Assembly (NCBI RefSeq): GCF_016909175.1
Contig: NZ_JAFBFI010000011.1
Span: forward strand, 62,001-126,000
Length of the DNA stretch: 64,000 bases
Direction of reading: 5' to 3'
Source: Peribacillus deserti
Lineage (GTDB): Bacteria; Bacillota; Bacilli; Bacillales; DSM-1321
This document shows positions 45,859-54,632 of the stretch, one piece after another; within the stretch, counting starts at the first letter, position 1; every line of letters begins with the position of its first letter. The notes under the pieces were generated by a model. It made no database searches. It was not told the origin of the DNA and was given only the letters and a program-made list of their open reading frames with translations. A program made the position numbers and the translations under genes.

Positions 45859-46023
45859 CTATTTAGCCTGCAATCTCAGTGAAACGAAAGTAAGCATCGC
45901 CAGAATCGACTATTTTTTAAGTCCCCTTAACGTTGTCCAACGCATGCCATGCTTTTCTTTTGCAACTGCGAATAAGCGTTCGACCGTTTCCTTGCGTTTC
46001 GCATAGATTGGATTACATTCTTG
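45859..46023 (-). pseudogene. Decayed C-terminal fragment of an IS1182-like transposase
   Basis: In one minus-strand frame the sequence reads YAKRKETVERLFAVAKEKHG then MRWTTLRGLKK, a stop (45910-45912), then SILAMLTFVSLRLQAK and another stop. The first part is the conserved C-terminal signature of IS1182-type DDE transposases, which continue with a hydrophobic LTF-containing segment. Two in-frame stops and a missing N-terminal part show that it is a remnant. No start codon, SD or clear terminal repeat was found. It lies between the yqhL and gcvPB terminators. Confidence 0.75.
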
Positions 46024-46237
46024 AGGTGACGCAGATGGTCGATTCCTCTTCAAACTCCTGTCCTTCCTGAGCAAATGGGATAGGAAAGGGCAGCCGTCTG
46101 GAAAGCATTCTCGTCACCTCAATCGTATTAATTTTAAAATAACTTCCGTAACATTCCAGACTAATTACAAACCGGTTGATTGGAGTGGAAAGCGAAGCGC
46201 CTGGAACGGAAATCAACAGACCCCGGGATAGGCCAAA

Positions 46238-46287
46238 TAAAAAAGACTGCAGGCAAGCTCGAATTTCATCGAGTTTGCCTACAGTCT
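46238..46287 (-). terminator. Strong intrinsic terminator of the gcv operon
   Basis: Arms 46244-46262 and 46269-46287 (19 nt each, only two imperfect pairs) enclose a 6-nt loop, followed on the minus strand by TTTTTTATTT. It lies about 47 bp after the gcvPB stop. Confidence 0.92.
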
Positions 46288-46333
46288 GACGGCTGATTGC
46301 TGACCTGAGCTCCCGTTCTACTAATGACACTTA

Positions 46334-47803
46334 TTATGATTCATTTTTATATCGCAGCACAGGCTTGCGGGCAGCAAGTGTTTCATCCAGCCGCTTAATT
46401 ACGGTGGTATGCGGTGCTTCCTGTACGATTTCAGGATTTTCCTCAGCTTCCTTAGCAATCTGGATCATGGCATCGGTAAAGGCATCAAGAGTTTCCTTCG
46501 ACTCTGTTTCTGTCGGCTCAATCATAATACATTCCTCTACATTCAATGGGAAGTAAATGGTTGGCGGATGGTAGCCAAAATCAAGCAATCTTTTTGCTAT
46601 ATCTAATGTACGGACGCCCAGCTTCTTTTGGCGCTTTCCGCTTAGCACGAATTCATGCTTACAGTGTCTGTCAAATGGCAGATCATAATATGAAGATAAA
46701 CGTCTCATCATATAATTTGCATTTAATACAGCATATTCTGTGACTGCCTTTAAACCGTCAGGACCCATGGTGCGAATATACGTATAAGCCCTTACATTTA
46801 TTCCAAAGTTGCCGTAATAAGGCTTTACTCTTCCAATTGTCTGCGGGCGGTCGTAATCGAGCGTAAAAGCCCCTTCCTTTTTAGTTACAATCGGAGCAGG
46901 AAGGAAAGGAATTAAGTCTTCTTTAACACCTACAGGACCTGATCCAGGACCTCCGCCGCCGTGAGGGCCGGTAAATGTTTTATGAAGGTTTAAATGTACA
47001 ACATCAAAGCCCATGTCTCCAGGACGAGCCTTGGATAGAACAGCGTTAAGGTTGGCGCCGTCATAATAAAGCTTTCCGCCGGCTTCATGGACGATTTGTG
47101 CTATTTCCAGAATGTTTTCTTCAAACAAGCCAAGTGTGTTTGGATTAGTAAGCATTAAAGCCGCCGTATCTGTTCCTACCACACGTTTAAGATCCTCAAG
47201 GTCAACCAGGCCGTTTTCATTTGATTTAACGGTAATCGTTTCGAACCCGGCGACAGTTGCAGATGCTGGGTTGGTACCGTGAGCAGAGTCAGGAACAATG
47301 ACTTTTGTTCTTTCTGTATCGCCATTCGCTTCATGGAAAGCACGGATCATCATTAGTCCTGTCCATTCTCCGTGGGCACCGGCTGCAGGCTGAAGGGTTA
47401 CTTCATCCATGCCGGTAATCTCAATCAGGTGCTCTTGAAGATCATACATAAGCTCTAGTGCACCCTGGACCGTACTTTCATCCTGTAGCGGGTGAATATG
47501 GGCAAAACCGTTAAAACGGGCAACTGCTTCGTTAATTTTTGGATTATATTTCATGGTGCAGGAACCGAGCGGATAAAAACCGGAATCCACCCCATGGTTT
47601 CTTCTTGATAGAGCTGTATAATGGCGCATAATATCAAGCTCAGATACTTCTGGAAGCTCCGCCTCTTCGCCTCTTAGGTATTCGCTTGGCACGATGCTGT
47701 CCAGGCTTATTTCCTCTATTTCTAAATCCGGCAGGCTGTATCCTATTCTGCCCGGTGTGCTAAGTTCAAAAATTAATGGTTGGTCTTGCTCATGGTTTGT
47801 CAT
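46334..47803 (-). CDS. gcvPB: Glycine dehydrogenase (aminomethyl-transferring) subunit 2
   Basis: This is the PLP-binding half of the split P-protein of the glycine cleavage system, which decarboxylates glycine and passes the aminomethyl group to lipoylated H protein. The PLP lysine is in [20 protein letters not shown] (about residue 270). [17 protein letters not shown] and [20 protein letters not shown] are family signatures. It has 489 residues. Its start overlaps the gcvPA stop (ATGA), as expected for a 1:1 complex. Confidence 0.96.
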   Translation of the reverse strand: MTNHEQDQPLIFELSTPGRIGYSLPDLEIEEISLDSIVPSEYLRGEEAELPEVSELDIMRHYTALSRRNHGVDSGFYPLGSCTMKYNPKINEAVARFNGFAHIHPLQDESTVQGALELMYDLQEHLIEITGMDEVTLQPAAGAHGEWTGLMMIRAFHEANGDTERTKVIVPDSAHGTNPASATVAGFETITVKSNENGLVDLEDLKRVVGTDTAALMLTNPNTLGLFEENILEIAQIVHEAGGKLYYDGANLNAVLSKARPGDMGFDVVHLNLHKTFTGPHGGGGPGSGPVGVKEDLIPFLPAPIVTKKEGAFTLDYDRPQTIGRVKPYYGNFGINVRAYTYIRTMGPDGLKAVTEYAVLNANYMMRRLSSYYDLPFDRHCKHEFVLSGKRQKKLGVRTLDIAKRLLDFGYHPPTIYFPLNVEECIMIEPTETESKETLDAFTDAMIQIAKEAEENPEIVQEAPHTTVIKRLDETLAARKPVLRYKNES

Positions 47804-49143
47804 GCGCCATCCCCCAATTCTTTCACAAAAGTATCAATTTCTTCTTTTGTTCTTAATTCAGTCACAGCAATCAGCATATGATTTTCAAGCTCAGGATAGC
47901 TTCTGCCTAAGTCGTAGCCGCCGATAATCCCTTTTTGAATAAGGCCATGATTAATCTCACTCACAGGCTTCTTAAGCTTAATGACAAATTCATTGAAAGC
48001 CGGCCCGTCAAAAACCACTTCAACCCCGCTCTGTTTAAGCTGAGTTTTAGCATAGTGTGCCTTTTGGATATTTCTTGCTGACATTTCTTTTACACCCTTT
48101 TTTCCAAGCGCCGTCATGGCAACAGAAGCAGCCAGCGCGTTCAGTGCCTGGTTAGAACAGATGTTGGATGTAGCTTTGTCACGGCGGATATGCTGTTCCC
48201 GGGCCTGAAGTGTAAGAACAAAACCTCTTTTGCCGTTCTCGTCTACGGTCTGGCCAACTAAGCGGCCCGGAACTTTACGAACGAGCTTATTAGTAACTGC
48301 AAAATATCCACAATGCGGTCCGCCAAATGCCGTCGGAATTCCAAATGGCTGTGCGTCCCCGGCTACGATATCGGCTCCAAATTTCCCTGGAGGTGTTAAT
48401 GATCCAAGTGCAACCGGATTGCTGGACACAATAAACATCGATTTATGTGTATGGACGATTTCTTCAATTTCTTTTAAAGGTTCAATTCTTCCAAAAAAGT
48501 TTGGATATTGTACCACTACGCCTGCGATGTCATCACCTGCAAGCTCCTTAAGAGCGTTAATATCCGTAATTCCGTCCGCATATGGGATTTCAATAACTTC
48601 AATATATTGTCCTTTGGCATACGTTTTGACAACATCTCTAGTTTCAGGATGTACAGCAGCTGAGATTAAGATTTTTTTGCGGCGGGTCTGGCCGGCACTT
48701 AGCATAGCAGCCTCAGCTAATGCTGTTCCTCCGTCATACATCGAAGAGTTCGCAACATCCATTCCTGTCAGTTCACAAATCATGGTTTGAAATTCAAATA
48801 TCGCCTGCAGCTCTCCCTGGGAAATTTCAGGCTGATATGGAGTGTAAGCCGTATAGAATTCTGAGCGGGATATAACATGATCCACTATCGTTGGAATGTA
48901 ATGGTCATATACACCAGCACCTAAAAAGGAAGTATTTTGCTTCAGATCAGCATTTTTGGCAGCAAGTCTTGTTAATTCTTTCAACAAGGTTGATTCTGGT
49001 GCAGCAGCTCTAATGTTGTACTCGCCTTTAAAGCGGACACTTTCAGGAATATCCTGGAATAATTCATCTATAGACCCCACACCGATTGTATTAAGCATTT
49101 GTTCTTTATCTTGTTCTGTCATCGGTAAGTAACGATGCTTCAT
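47800..49143 (-). CDS. gcvPA: Glycine dehydrogenase (aminomethyl-transferring) subunit 1
   Basis: This is the partner half of the split P-protein. Visible are [20 protein letters not shown] at the N terminus, [39 protein letters not shown] and [21 protein letters not shown] chose the ATG at 49141-49143, with an AAGGGGAA SD (447 residues); the longer frame from 49200 starts inside gcvT and does not match the family. It lies 19 bp after gcvT. Confidence 0.96.
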   Translation of the reverse strand: MKHRYLPMTEQDKEQMLNTIGVGSIDELFQDIPESVRFKGEYNIRAAAPESTLLKELTRLAAKNADLKQNTSFLGAGVYDHYIPTIVDHVISRSEFYTAYTPYQPEISQGELQAIFEFQTMICELTGMDVANSSMYDGGTALAEAAMLSAGQTRRKKILISAAVHPETRDVVKTYAKGQYIEVIEIPYADGITDINALKELAGDDIAGVVVQYPNFFGRIEPLKEIEEIVHTHKSMFIVSSNPVALGSLTPPGKFGADIVAGDAQPFGIPTAFGGPHCGYFAVTNKLVRKVPGRLVGQTVDENGKRGFVLTLQAREQHIRRDKATSNICSNQALNALAASVAMTALGKKGVKEMSARNIQKAHYAKTQLKQSGVEVVFDGPAFNEFVIKLKKPVSEINHGLIQKGIIGGYDLGRSYPELENHMLIAVTELRTKEEIDTFVKELGDGA

Positions 49144-49162
49144 GGTTAATTCCCCTTCCCTC

Positions 49163-50269
49163 TTAGTTTTTTGGTCTTTTATAAAATGGTGTCGCCACAA
49201 CTCTCGCTTTTAGACGCTTCGAGCGTATTTCAACCTCAACTTCAGTTTCAAGCTCTGAGAATTCTTTTTTCAGCAGAGCTAAGCCTATATTTTTCTTAAG
49301 TGTCGGCGATTGAGTTCCTGTCGTAACTTCGCCAATTAATTCTCCATCTGCATATACCGGGTACCCATGGCGCGGAATGCCTCGGTCTATCATCTCAATA
49401 CCAGCTAATTTGCGGGGCGCCCCATTTTCTTTTTGTTCTTTTAGAACAGATTTCCCGATAAAATCCTCGGTTTTATTGATATTTACAGCAAAGCCAATCC
49501 CGGCTTCAATAGGAGTTATATCAGGAGAAAGCTCCTGTCCGTACAGCGCTAGATTCGCTTCAAATCGAAGGGTATCACGGGCGCCTAGGCCAATTGGAAG
49601 CACTCCCTCTTCTTTCCCAGCCTCAAGGATTTCTTTCCAGAGTTTAGTAGCCTTATCGCTGCTGCAATAAATTTCAAAGCCATCTTCTCCTGTATAGCCA
49701 GTTCTCGAAACAAGAGCAGGTATACCGGTAAGCTCCACGTCAGCCTTAAATTTGAAGAATCCGATTTCTTTTAAGGACTCGTTTGGCGCAAGCTTCTGCA
49801 GCACTTCTTCAGCCTTCGGGCCCTGTAAAGCGAGCTGGGCTATTTTATTTGATATATTATGTAGTTCACAGTTTTCAGTTAAATTCTTTTCTAACCATTC
49901 GTAATCTTTTTGTATGTTTGCTGCATTCACAACCAGCAGGTAATCGTCATCTGCTTTTTTGTAAACGATCAGGTCATCGACTGTACCGCCATTTTCATAG
50001 CACATGGCCGTATATTGAGCACCGCCGTTTTTAAGTTTAGAAACATCATTTGTCATCATTTTCTGCAAAAATGACAGACTTTCAGGGCCTTTCACTTCAA
50101 TTTCTCCCATATGAGAAACATCGAATAATCCTGCATTCTTTCTGACCGCTTCATGTTCTTCTTTAATACTTGAGAATTGTACAGGCAGGTCCCAGCCTCC
50201 AAAGTCAATCGTTTTTGCTCCGTATTCCGCATATACCTCGTATAATGGCGTTCTCTTTAACTCAGACAA
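49163..50269 (-). CDS. gcvT: Glycine cleavage system T protein (aminomethyltransferase)
   Basis: This transfers the methylene of the aminomethyl-lipoyl H protein to tetrahydrofolate and releases ammonia. Seen are [41 protein letters not shown], and [18 protein letters not shown] (folate-binding region). I chose TTG at 50267-50269 with an AGGGGGT SD 6 nt upstream, giving a protein of 368 residues that begins [16 protein letters not shown] after the initiator. It is the first gene behind the glycine riboswitch. Confidence 0.95.
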   Translation of the reverse strand: MSELKRTPLYEVYAEYGAKTIDFGGWDLPVQFSSIKEEHEAVRKNAGLFDVSHMGEIEVKGPESLSFLQKMMTNDVSKLKNGGAQYTAMCYENGGTVDDLIVYKKADDDYLLVVNAANIQKDYEWLEKNLTENCELHNISNKIAQLALQGPKAEEVLQKLAPNESLKEIGFFKFKADVELTGIPALVSRTGYTGEDGFEIYCSSDKATKLWKEILEAGKEEGVLPIGLGARDTLRFEANLALYGQELSPDITPIEAGIGFAVNINKTEDFIGKSVLKEQKENGAPRKLAGIEMIDRGIPRHGYPVYADGELIGEVTTGTQSPTLKKNIGLALLKKEFSELETEVEVEIRSKRLKARVVATPFYKRPKN

Positions 50270-50407
50270 AATATTACCCCCTAAAAGCGAATGATTACCA
50301 GCTTCCAAAGCCAGGTATTAGAAGAACTAGAATTTTATTAAGTCCACTAGGATGAAAGCAAAATTCGGCTGTTTTCCTTATGCGTTAGGATTGTACCTTC
50401 CTATTCG

Positions 50408-50454
50408 CAAAAAAAGACAGGGAAATGCCGTTTTATAACGTCATTTTCCCTGTC
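50408..50454 (-). terminator. Riboswitch-controlled terminator ahead of gcvT
   Basis: GACAGGGAAATG (50416-50427) pairs with 50442-50454 (one bulged base), followed on the minus strand by seven T residues. The stem shares sequence with the 3' edge of aptamer 2 (CAGGTAACAGGACAG), so ligand binding can compete with it. Confidence 0.85.
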
Positions 50455-50632
50455 CTGTTACCTGAAAGTTTACCCTTTTATGGGCTTTCCCCTTTGGTGG
50501 TTTAAGCAAGATGCTTAAACACTCTCCAGAGCCGCGTCCAGCAAGAGTTCTTTTGCCTGAGAGATTCACTTCCTAAAAAGCTTGCTCCTTCGGCGCTGTT
50601 TCTTAACAGTCTCTCCCCTTGCCTTCATTCGC
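50448..50632 (-). ncRNA. Tandem glycine riboswitch
   Basis: Read on the minus strand, aptamer 1 has GGGGAGAGAC, GCGCCGAAGGAGCAA and AATCTCTCAGGCAAAAGAAC. Aptamer 2 follows after a short linker with GGACGCGGCTCTGGAGAGTG, CACCAAAGGGGAAAGCCC and AAACTTTCAGGTAACAGGAC. These are the conserved blocks of the two-aptamer glycine riboswitch. It should switch the gcv operon on when glycine is plentiful (known for this class). Confidence 0.96.
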
Positions 50633-50906
50633 TTATATTAAATTCATTTATGGCCATACTAATACAAAGATTAATTATAAGTGAAAAGTATGATAAATTT
50701 AAAAACTTTGAAAGCTAGTTTCATCCTATCATTATAATTTATATTTTTGCAATATATTTTTTCTAGAAATAAAGCAAAAAACCGCTTTCAAATATAAAAA
50801 AATTAAATATAGTTCGTCATTACAACTTTTTCATTCTCAAAAAAAACATAAAATATCGATTTTTTATCAAAAATACGAACATTTGACTTTCGAGGAGGTC
50901 AAGATT

Positions 50907-52595
50907 ATGAAAATCCACGTAGATTTTGATTCCCAATGGGAAGAAGGATTATTGGATAAAATCGAGTCGGACGGTCCCTGGGCAAATTGGGAGCTTTATA
51001 AGCTGGCAGTTGAAGTGGAAAAGCATCTCGTAGTACCAGAATTTGAGGGTCTTCAGGCTCCTAAGCATTTACCGCAGCTTAAGCCCCTTCCCCATCAGCT
51101 TGAAGCCGCAAGAGAAGTTGTTGAAAATATGCATGGCAAAGCTATATTAGGCGACGAGGTAGGCTTGGGAAAAACCATCGAGGCTGGTTTAATTCTTAAA
51201 GAATATATGATTCGGGGATTAGTCAAAAAAGTACTAATTCTAGTCCCAGCCTCTCTTGTTTCTCAATGGGCTTATGAATTAAACAGCAAATTTCATATTC
51301 CAGCCGTTGCACAAAGGAAAAGCTATGTTTGGGAAGCATATGATGTTGTGATCTCGTCAATAGACACGGCAAAGAAGCAGCCCCACCGAGATATTATTTT
51401 TGAACAGCAGTACGACCTTATTATTGTGGATGAGGCTCATAAGTTAAAAAATAATAAAACAAAAAACTATGAATTTGTACAAAGCCTTAAGAAAAAATTT
51501 TGCCTTCTGCTTACGGCAACGCCTATTCAGAACAGGGTAGATGAGATTTTTCACTTAGTATCCTTATTGAAGCCCGGGCACTTAGGAAACGCTTCTTTAT
51601 TTGCCGAAAGGTTCAAGGGTAAAAAGCGGGACTTAAATGAAGATAAGCGTCTTAAAGAACTTGTAAACAAAGTAATGATCAGAAACCGGAGAGCAGATAC
51701 AGGCATTGAATGGACAAAGCGCCATGTGGAAACGGTTTTGATTGAATTTACAGAACAGGAACGTGCCTTATACGAAGCTGTTTCGGCTTTCAAACCATAT
51801 GGAAACGAATCCATCGGCAGCGCTTTTTCAACGCTTACTCTTCAAAGGGAAGCATGCTCAAGCCGGGAGTCGGTTTATTACACACTCAAAAAAATGCTGC
51901 AGAAAACTGAAGATCCTGATGCTTTTTATGAGACTAAATTAAAGCCTATATATGCCCTCATAGATTCTATTGAACAAAATTCGAAAGCCGAAAAAGCTCT
52001 AGAGCTTATAAAAAAAATAGAGGATAAGGTTATCATCTTTACTGAATATAGAGCCACCCAGATGTATCTGCAATGGTTTTTGAAAACAAACGGAATCAGC
52101 TCTGTTCCTTTCCGGGGCGGATTTAAACGCGGGAAAAAGGATTGGATGAAGGATTTATTTGAAAAGCAATTTCAGGTACTTATCGCGACAGAAGCAGGCG
52201 GAGAAGGTATCAATCTTCAATTCTGCCATCATTTAATTAACTTTGACCTTCCTTGGAACCCTATGAGGCTGGAACAGCGGATCGGGCGTGTTCACAGGCT
52301 CGGCCAGGAGCACGATGTGATGATTTATAACTTCGCCACGAGGAATACCGTTGAAGAGCATATCCTAAAGCTGCTTTATGACAAAATCCAGCTGTTTGAA
52401 CGAGTGGTCGGAGAACTGGATGATATATTAACTAAACTCGATATTGGAAAAATTGAGGATTATTTGATAGATGTGGTAGGACATTCTAAAACCGAGGGTG
52501 AAATGAGAATCAAAATGGAGAATCTTTCTTCTATGATTTCTTTTGCCCAGGATATTAAAAAGGGTGAAATGAATGCAGCAAGCGGAAATTCATAA
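50907..52595 (+). CDS. yqhH: SNF2-family DEAD/DEAH helicase (YqhH)
   Basis: This superfamily 2 ATPase has Walker A GDEVGLGKTIEAGLIL (about residue 83), DEAH box IIVDEAHKLKN, motif III LLTATPIQNRVDEIFHLVS, and the C-terminal helicase motifs LIATEAGGEGINLQFCHHLI and RLEQRIGRVHRLGQ. The cellular role is unclear; it may act on nucleoprotein rather than unwind DNA. I chose the ATG at 50907 with a GAGGAGG SD (562 residues). It is divergent from gcvT and overlaps yqhG by 23 bp. Confidence 0.95.
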   Translation: MKIHVDFDSQWEEGLLDKIESDGPWANWELYKLAVEVEKHLVVPEFEGLQAPKHLPQLKPLPHQLEAAREVVENMHGKAILGDEVGLGKTIEAGLILKEYMIRGLVKKVLILVPASLVSQWAYELNSKFHIPAVAQRKSYVWEAYDVVISSIDTAKKQPHRDIIFEQQYDLIIVDEAHKLKNNKTKNYEFVQSLKKKFCLLLTATPIQNRVDEIFHLVSLLKPGHLGNASLFAERFKGKKRDLNEDKRLKELVNKVMIRNRRADTGIEWTKRHVETVLIEFTEQERALYEAVSAFKPYGNESIGSAFSTLTLQREACSSRESVYYTLKKMLQKTEDPDAFYETKLKPIYALIDSIEQNSKAEKALELIKKIEDKVIIFTEYRATQMYLQWFLKTNGISSVPFRGGFKRGKKDWMKDLFEKQFQVLIATEAGGEGINLQFCHHLINFDLPWNPMRLEQRIGRVHRLGQEHDVMIYNFATRNTVEEHILKLLYDKIQLFERVVGELDDILTKLDIGKIEDYLIDVVGHSKTEGEMRIKMENLSSMISFAQDIKKGEMNAASGNS

Positions 52596-53361
52596 ATTTT
52601 TAATTCAGTATTTCGAATCCAATGACTGTGAAATCGTGGAAACCCATCCAGGCTATTTTGTTGTTCAGTTAACCATAGACCAGGATAAGCTGTTAATGAA
52701 CCGGCCATTTTACTGGCATTATCTTGAAAAAACAGGCGGTGAACCTAATCCGGCCAAACTCACTATTATAACCGATCCTGAACAGGCTCCTGATGATATT
52801 AAAGGAGAATTCATTCACTTTGGATCTCCTAGACTGCATCAAATTTTCGAAACGACTAAACAGCTTTCAAGTTATATCCGGCTCTTTGAGGATTGCAAGA
52901 GCAGCTCACAGCAGAATCCCTTATTCCCATGGCTGGGTTTAAATGTAAAAGTTTCGTTTCAATGCAACAGAAAAAAAGATATTTTTCTATCACTTGGCCT
53001 TAATCTTATTTCCGGCCAAATTCATGAAGCATTTCATGATCAAGTGCTGTCACTTTCAGTTACACCCAAAATTCCTGATTATTCCTACACACTTTCCCCG
53101 CTGATTATGCCGAAAAGCGGGATTGCAAGGCTTGATACCCATATCCGGACAAGTTTGTCCTTTGAAGACCACTCCTGGGCAGAAGAGGCATTTACAAGAT
53201 GGAACAATGATCTTGAATTGCTGGAAAACTTCTATCAAGACCAAGACAAAGGTGAAAGTTATGAAACGGAAAAAGAAGCACTCCGGGAACAATATGAACC
53301 CAGAATCTCCATAAAGGTGATAAACGGAGGGCTGTTTTATTTGAGTGAAGCAGCTATATAA
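52573..53361 (+). CDS. yqhG: YqhG family protein of unknown function
   Basis: This 262-residue soluble protein is paired with the helicase gene in Bacillus. Recognisable segments are MQQAEIHKFLIQYFESNDCE, GYFVVQLTIDQDKLLMNRPF and HFGSPRLHQIFETTKQ. No catalytic motif or transmembrane segment is seen. The ATG at 52573 has an AAGGGTG SD and lies within the end of yqhH, so the two products are probably made together. The name is from gene order and overall resemblance. Confidence 0.88.
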   Translation: MQQAEIHKFLIQYFESNDCEIVETHPGYFVVQLTIDQDKLLMNRPFYWHYLEKTGGEPNPAKLTIITDPEQAPDDIKGEFIHFGSPRLHQIFETTKQLSSYIRLFEDCKSSSQQNPLFPWLGLNVKVSFQCNRKKDIFLSLGLNLISGQIHEAFHDQVLSLSVTPKIPDYSYTLSPLIMPKSGIARLDTHIRTSLSFEDHSWAEEAFTRWNNDLELLENFYQDQDKGESYETEKEALREQYEPRISIKVINGGLFYLSEAAI

Positions 53362-53382
53362 GAGCTTTCTATATGCCCTTAA

Positions 53383-53445
53383 GCCGACAGAAATGAGGGA
53401 CTGCAGCAGTGAATACCGCTTTGCTGTTCACTAGGTCTGTCTGGC
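53383..53445. other. Two-stem structured element after yqhG
   Basis: GCCGACAGA (53383-53391) pairs with TCTGTCTGGC (53436-53445), with one bulge. Inside, AGTGAA (53408-53413) pairs with TTCACT (53427-53432). There is no T-run after it on the plus strand. It may help end or stabilise the yqhH-yqhG mRNA. The function is unknown. Confidence 0.35.
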
Positions 53446-53477
53446 AGCAGCGGGAAGAGCAAGAGCAAGAACACAAT

Positions 53478-53517
53478 TACAAAAACAAGCAGCCCCTGAT
53501 ACATACCTAGGGCTGCT
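53478..53517 (-). terminator. Intrinsic terminator after yqzE
   Basis: AGCAGCCC (53488-53495) pairs perfectly with 53510-53517 across a 14-nt loop, followed on the minus strand by TTGTTTTTG. It lies just past the yqzE stop. Confidence 0.72.
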
Positions 53518-53523
53518 CTCTTC

Positions 53524-53709
53524 TTAGAATTTTTGATTCTTCTTAAACAGCATGGAAAGGGATAATGGGATAAACCCAAACCAATTATAAGAAAGAGACG
53601 ACTTAGTCTGCTTCCTCTCTATCCGCTTACTTCTTCTCTGTTCCTTTGGCTGATCGTAGAATATAATAAGCTGCTGCGTTACATATTTTACAAGATCGTT
53701 TGTAGACAT
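53524..53709 (-). CDS. yqzE: YqzE family small protein
   Basis: This is about 61 residues, starting MSTNDLVKYVTQQLIIFYDQ and carrying the conserved tail SYNWFGFIPLSLSMLF. It resembles the YqzE family found after comG operons in Bacillus, and the function is unknown. I chose the ATG at 53707-53709, 7 nt from a GGGTGG SD; an ATG two codons upstream is too close to the SD. It is 37 bp downstream of aroK. Confidence 0.82.
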   Translation of the reverse strand: MSTNDLVKYVTQQLIIFYDQPKEQRRSKRIERKQTKSSLSYNWFGFIPLSLSMLFKKNQKF

Positions 53710-53746
53710 TTGCATACCACCCGTTTATCAGTATGCCCTATCCAGT

Positions 53747-54241
53747 CTAATTTATACACTCGAGAATCTCTCTGCATACCTCTTCTGCTGGTTTGGATGT
53801 GGTTGAAATAGTCACAGATGCGAGAGTATAAATGGGAAGCCGTTCCTGATAAAGCTGCTTGATCTGAATTTTTTTATTACCGGCGATTAACGGCCTTGCC
53901 GTATCTGTTACAAGCCGTCTTTCTATCTCATCAAGATCACAGGCAAGATATACAGTTGTTCCTTTCTCATTCATCCATTCCCTGTTCTCCTCATTTAACA
54001 CCGTGCCGCCGCCAACAGTTATGATGCAATCTGTTATTGGAAGTGTTTTTAATATCTCAGTCTCTTTTTGCCGAAAATAAGCTTCTCCTTTTTCCGCAAA
54101 TAAGTCTGAAATACTTTTTCCTTCGGATCTTTCAACCTCTTGGTCTGTATCATAAACAGGCAGCCCGGTAAGTTCCCCCAGCATCATTCCTACCGTCGTT
54201 TTGCCCGACCCCATGAAACCAGTAATGTATATTGCCTTCAT
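53747..54241 (-). CDS. aroK: Shikimate kinase
   Basis: This phosphorylates shikimate with ATP, the fifth step of aromatic amino acid biosynthesis. Walker A is YITGFMGSGKTTVGMMLGEL (about residue 5). DTDQEVERSEGKSISDLF holds the Asp that binds shikimate, and the glycine-rich IITVGGGTVLNEENR and TARPLIAG lid follow. It has 164 residues. It lies between comGG and yqzE, 37 bp after comGG. Confidence 0.95.
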   Translation of the reverse strand: MKAIYITGFMGSGKTTVGMMLGELTGLPVYDTDQEVERSEGKSISDLFAEKGEAYFRQKETEILKTLPITDCIITVGGGTVLNEENREWMNEKGTTVYLACDLDEIERRLVTDTARPLIAGNKKIQIKQLYQERLPIYTLASVTISTTSKPAEEVCREILECIN

Positions 54242-54278
54242 TTTTTTACACCTCTAGCCTATATTTCTATCCATTCTA

Positions 54279-54632
54279 TCATCTTTTGCTGAAGAGAGTC
54301 ATATTTAAAATAGCTTCCATTTTCCGATTCTCTTTCGTAGAAATATAGACATGTATACTCACGATACCAGCGCTTTCCGCTTTCATTTCATAATATAAAT
54401 CTCCATGCAGATAAAATAAAAATCCTGTATTTGTATGCTCTTTGCTTACAATCATCTCCATTATTTCATTTGTACCCAGCCGAAGGATATGATCGGCTTT
54501 AAGCTTTTCAGCACTTTCATAATAAAATTTCTGTTCTGTGGAAAATAAGTCTATCGCTGCTGTCAGGGCCATAAAAAAAACAGCGGCAAAAATCAAAACC
54601 ATGGGAAATACGGTGCCATTTTGGTTTTTCAA
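54279..54632 (-). CDS. comGG: ComGG, minor pseudopilin of the competence pilus
   Basis: This is the last gene of the comG operon. The protein has 117 residues, with an N-terminal hydrophobic helix (about residues 8-26, TVFPMVLIFAAVFFMALTAA) and a mixed soluble domain (TGFLFYLHGDLYYEMKAESA, VSIHVYISTKENRKMEAIL). The match is by position and architecture rather than strong motifs, since ComGG is poorly conserved. It overlaps the preceding frame by 4 bp. Confidence 0.88.
   Translation of the reverse strand: MKNQNGTVFPMVLIFAAVFFMALTAAIDLFSTEQKFYYESAEKLKADHILRLGTNEIMEMIVSKEHTNTGFLFYLHGDLYYEMKAESAGIVSIHVYISTKENRKMEAILNMTLFSKR

Larger units (their letters stand above)
50270..50906. other. Divergent regulatory region between gcvT and yqhH
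   Basis: This region contains the tandem glycine riboswitch and its terminator (50408-50632). The remaining 270 bp towards yqhH are AT-rich and must hold the promoters of both directions. A minus-strand TATAAT is visible near 50675-50680, without a clear -35. Confidence 0.6.

Noticed and set aside
46013-46330. 105-codon open frame downstream of gcvPB
   Set aside because: It contains the whole strong gcvPB terminator hairpin, has no convincing SD, and overlaps the start of the transposase remnant. It is most likely a chance frame.
53379-53579. 66-codon minus-strand frame after yqhG
   Set aside because: It covers the yqzE terminator and the two-stem element, and its start is inside yqzE. There is no SD or family resemblance.
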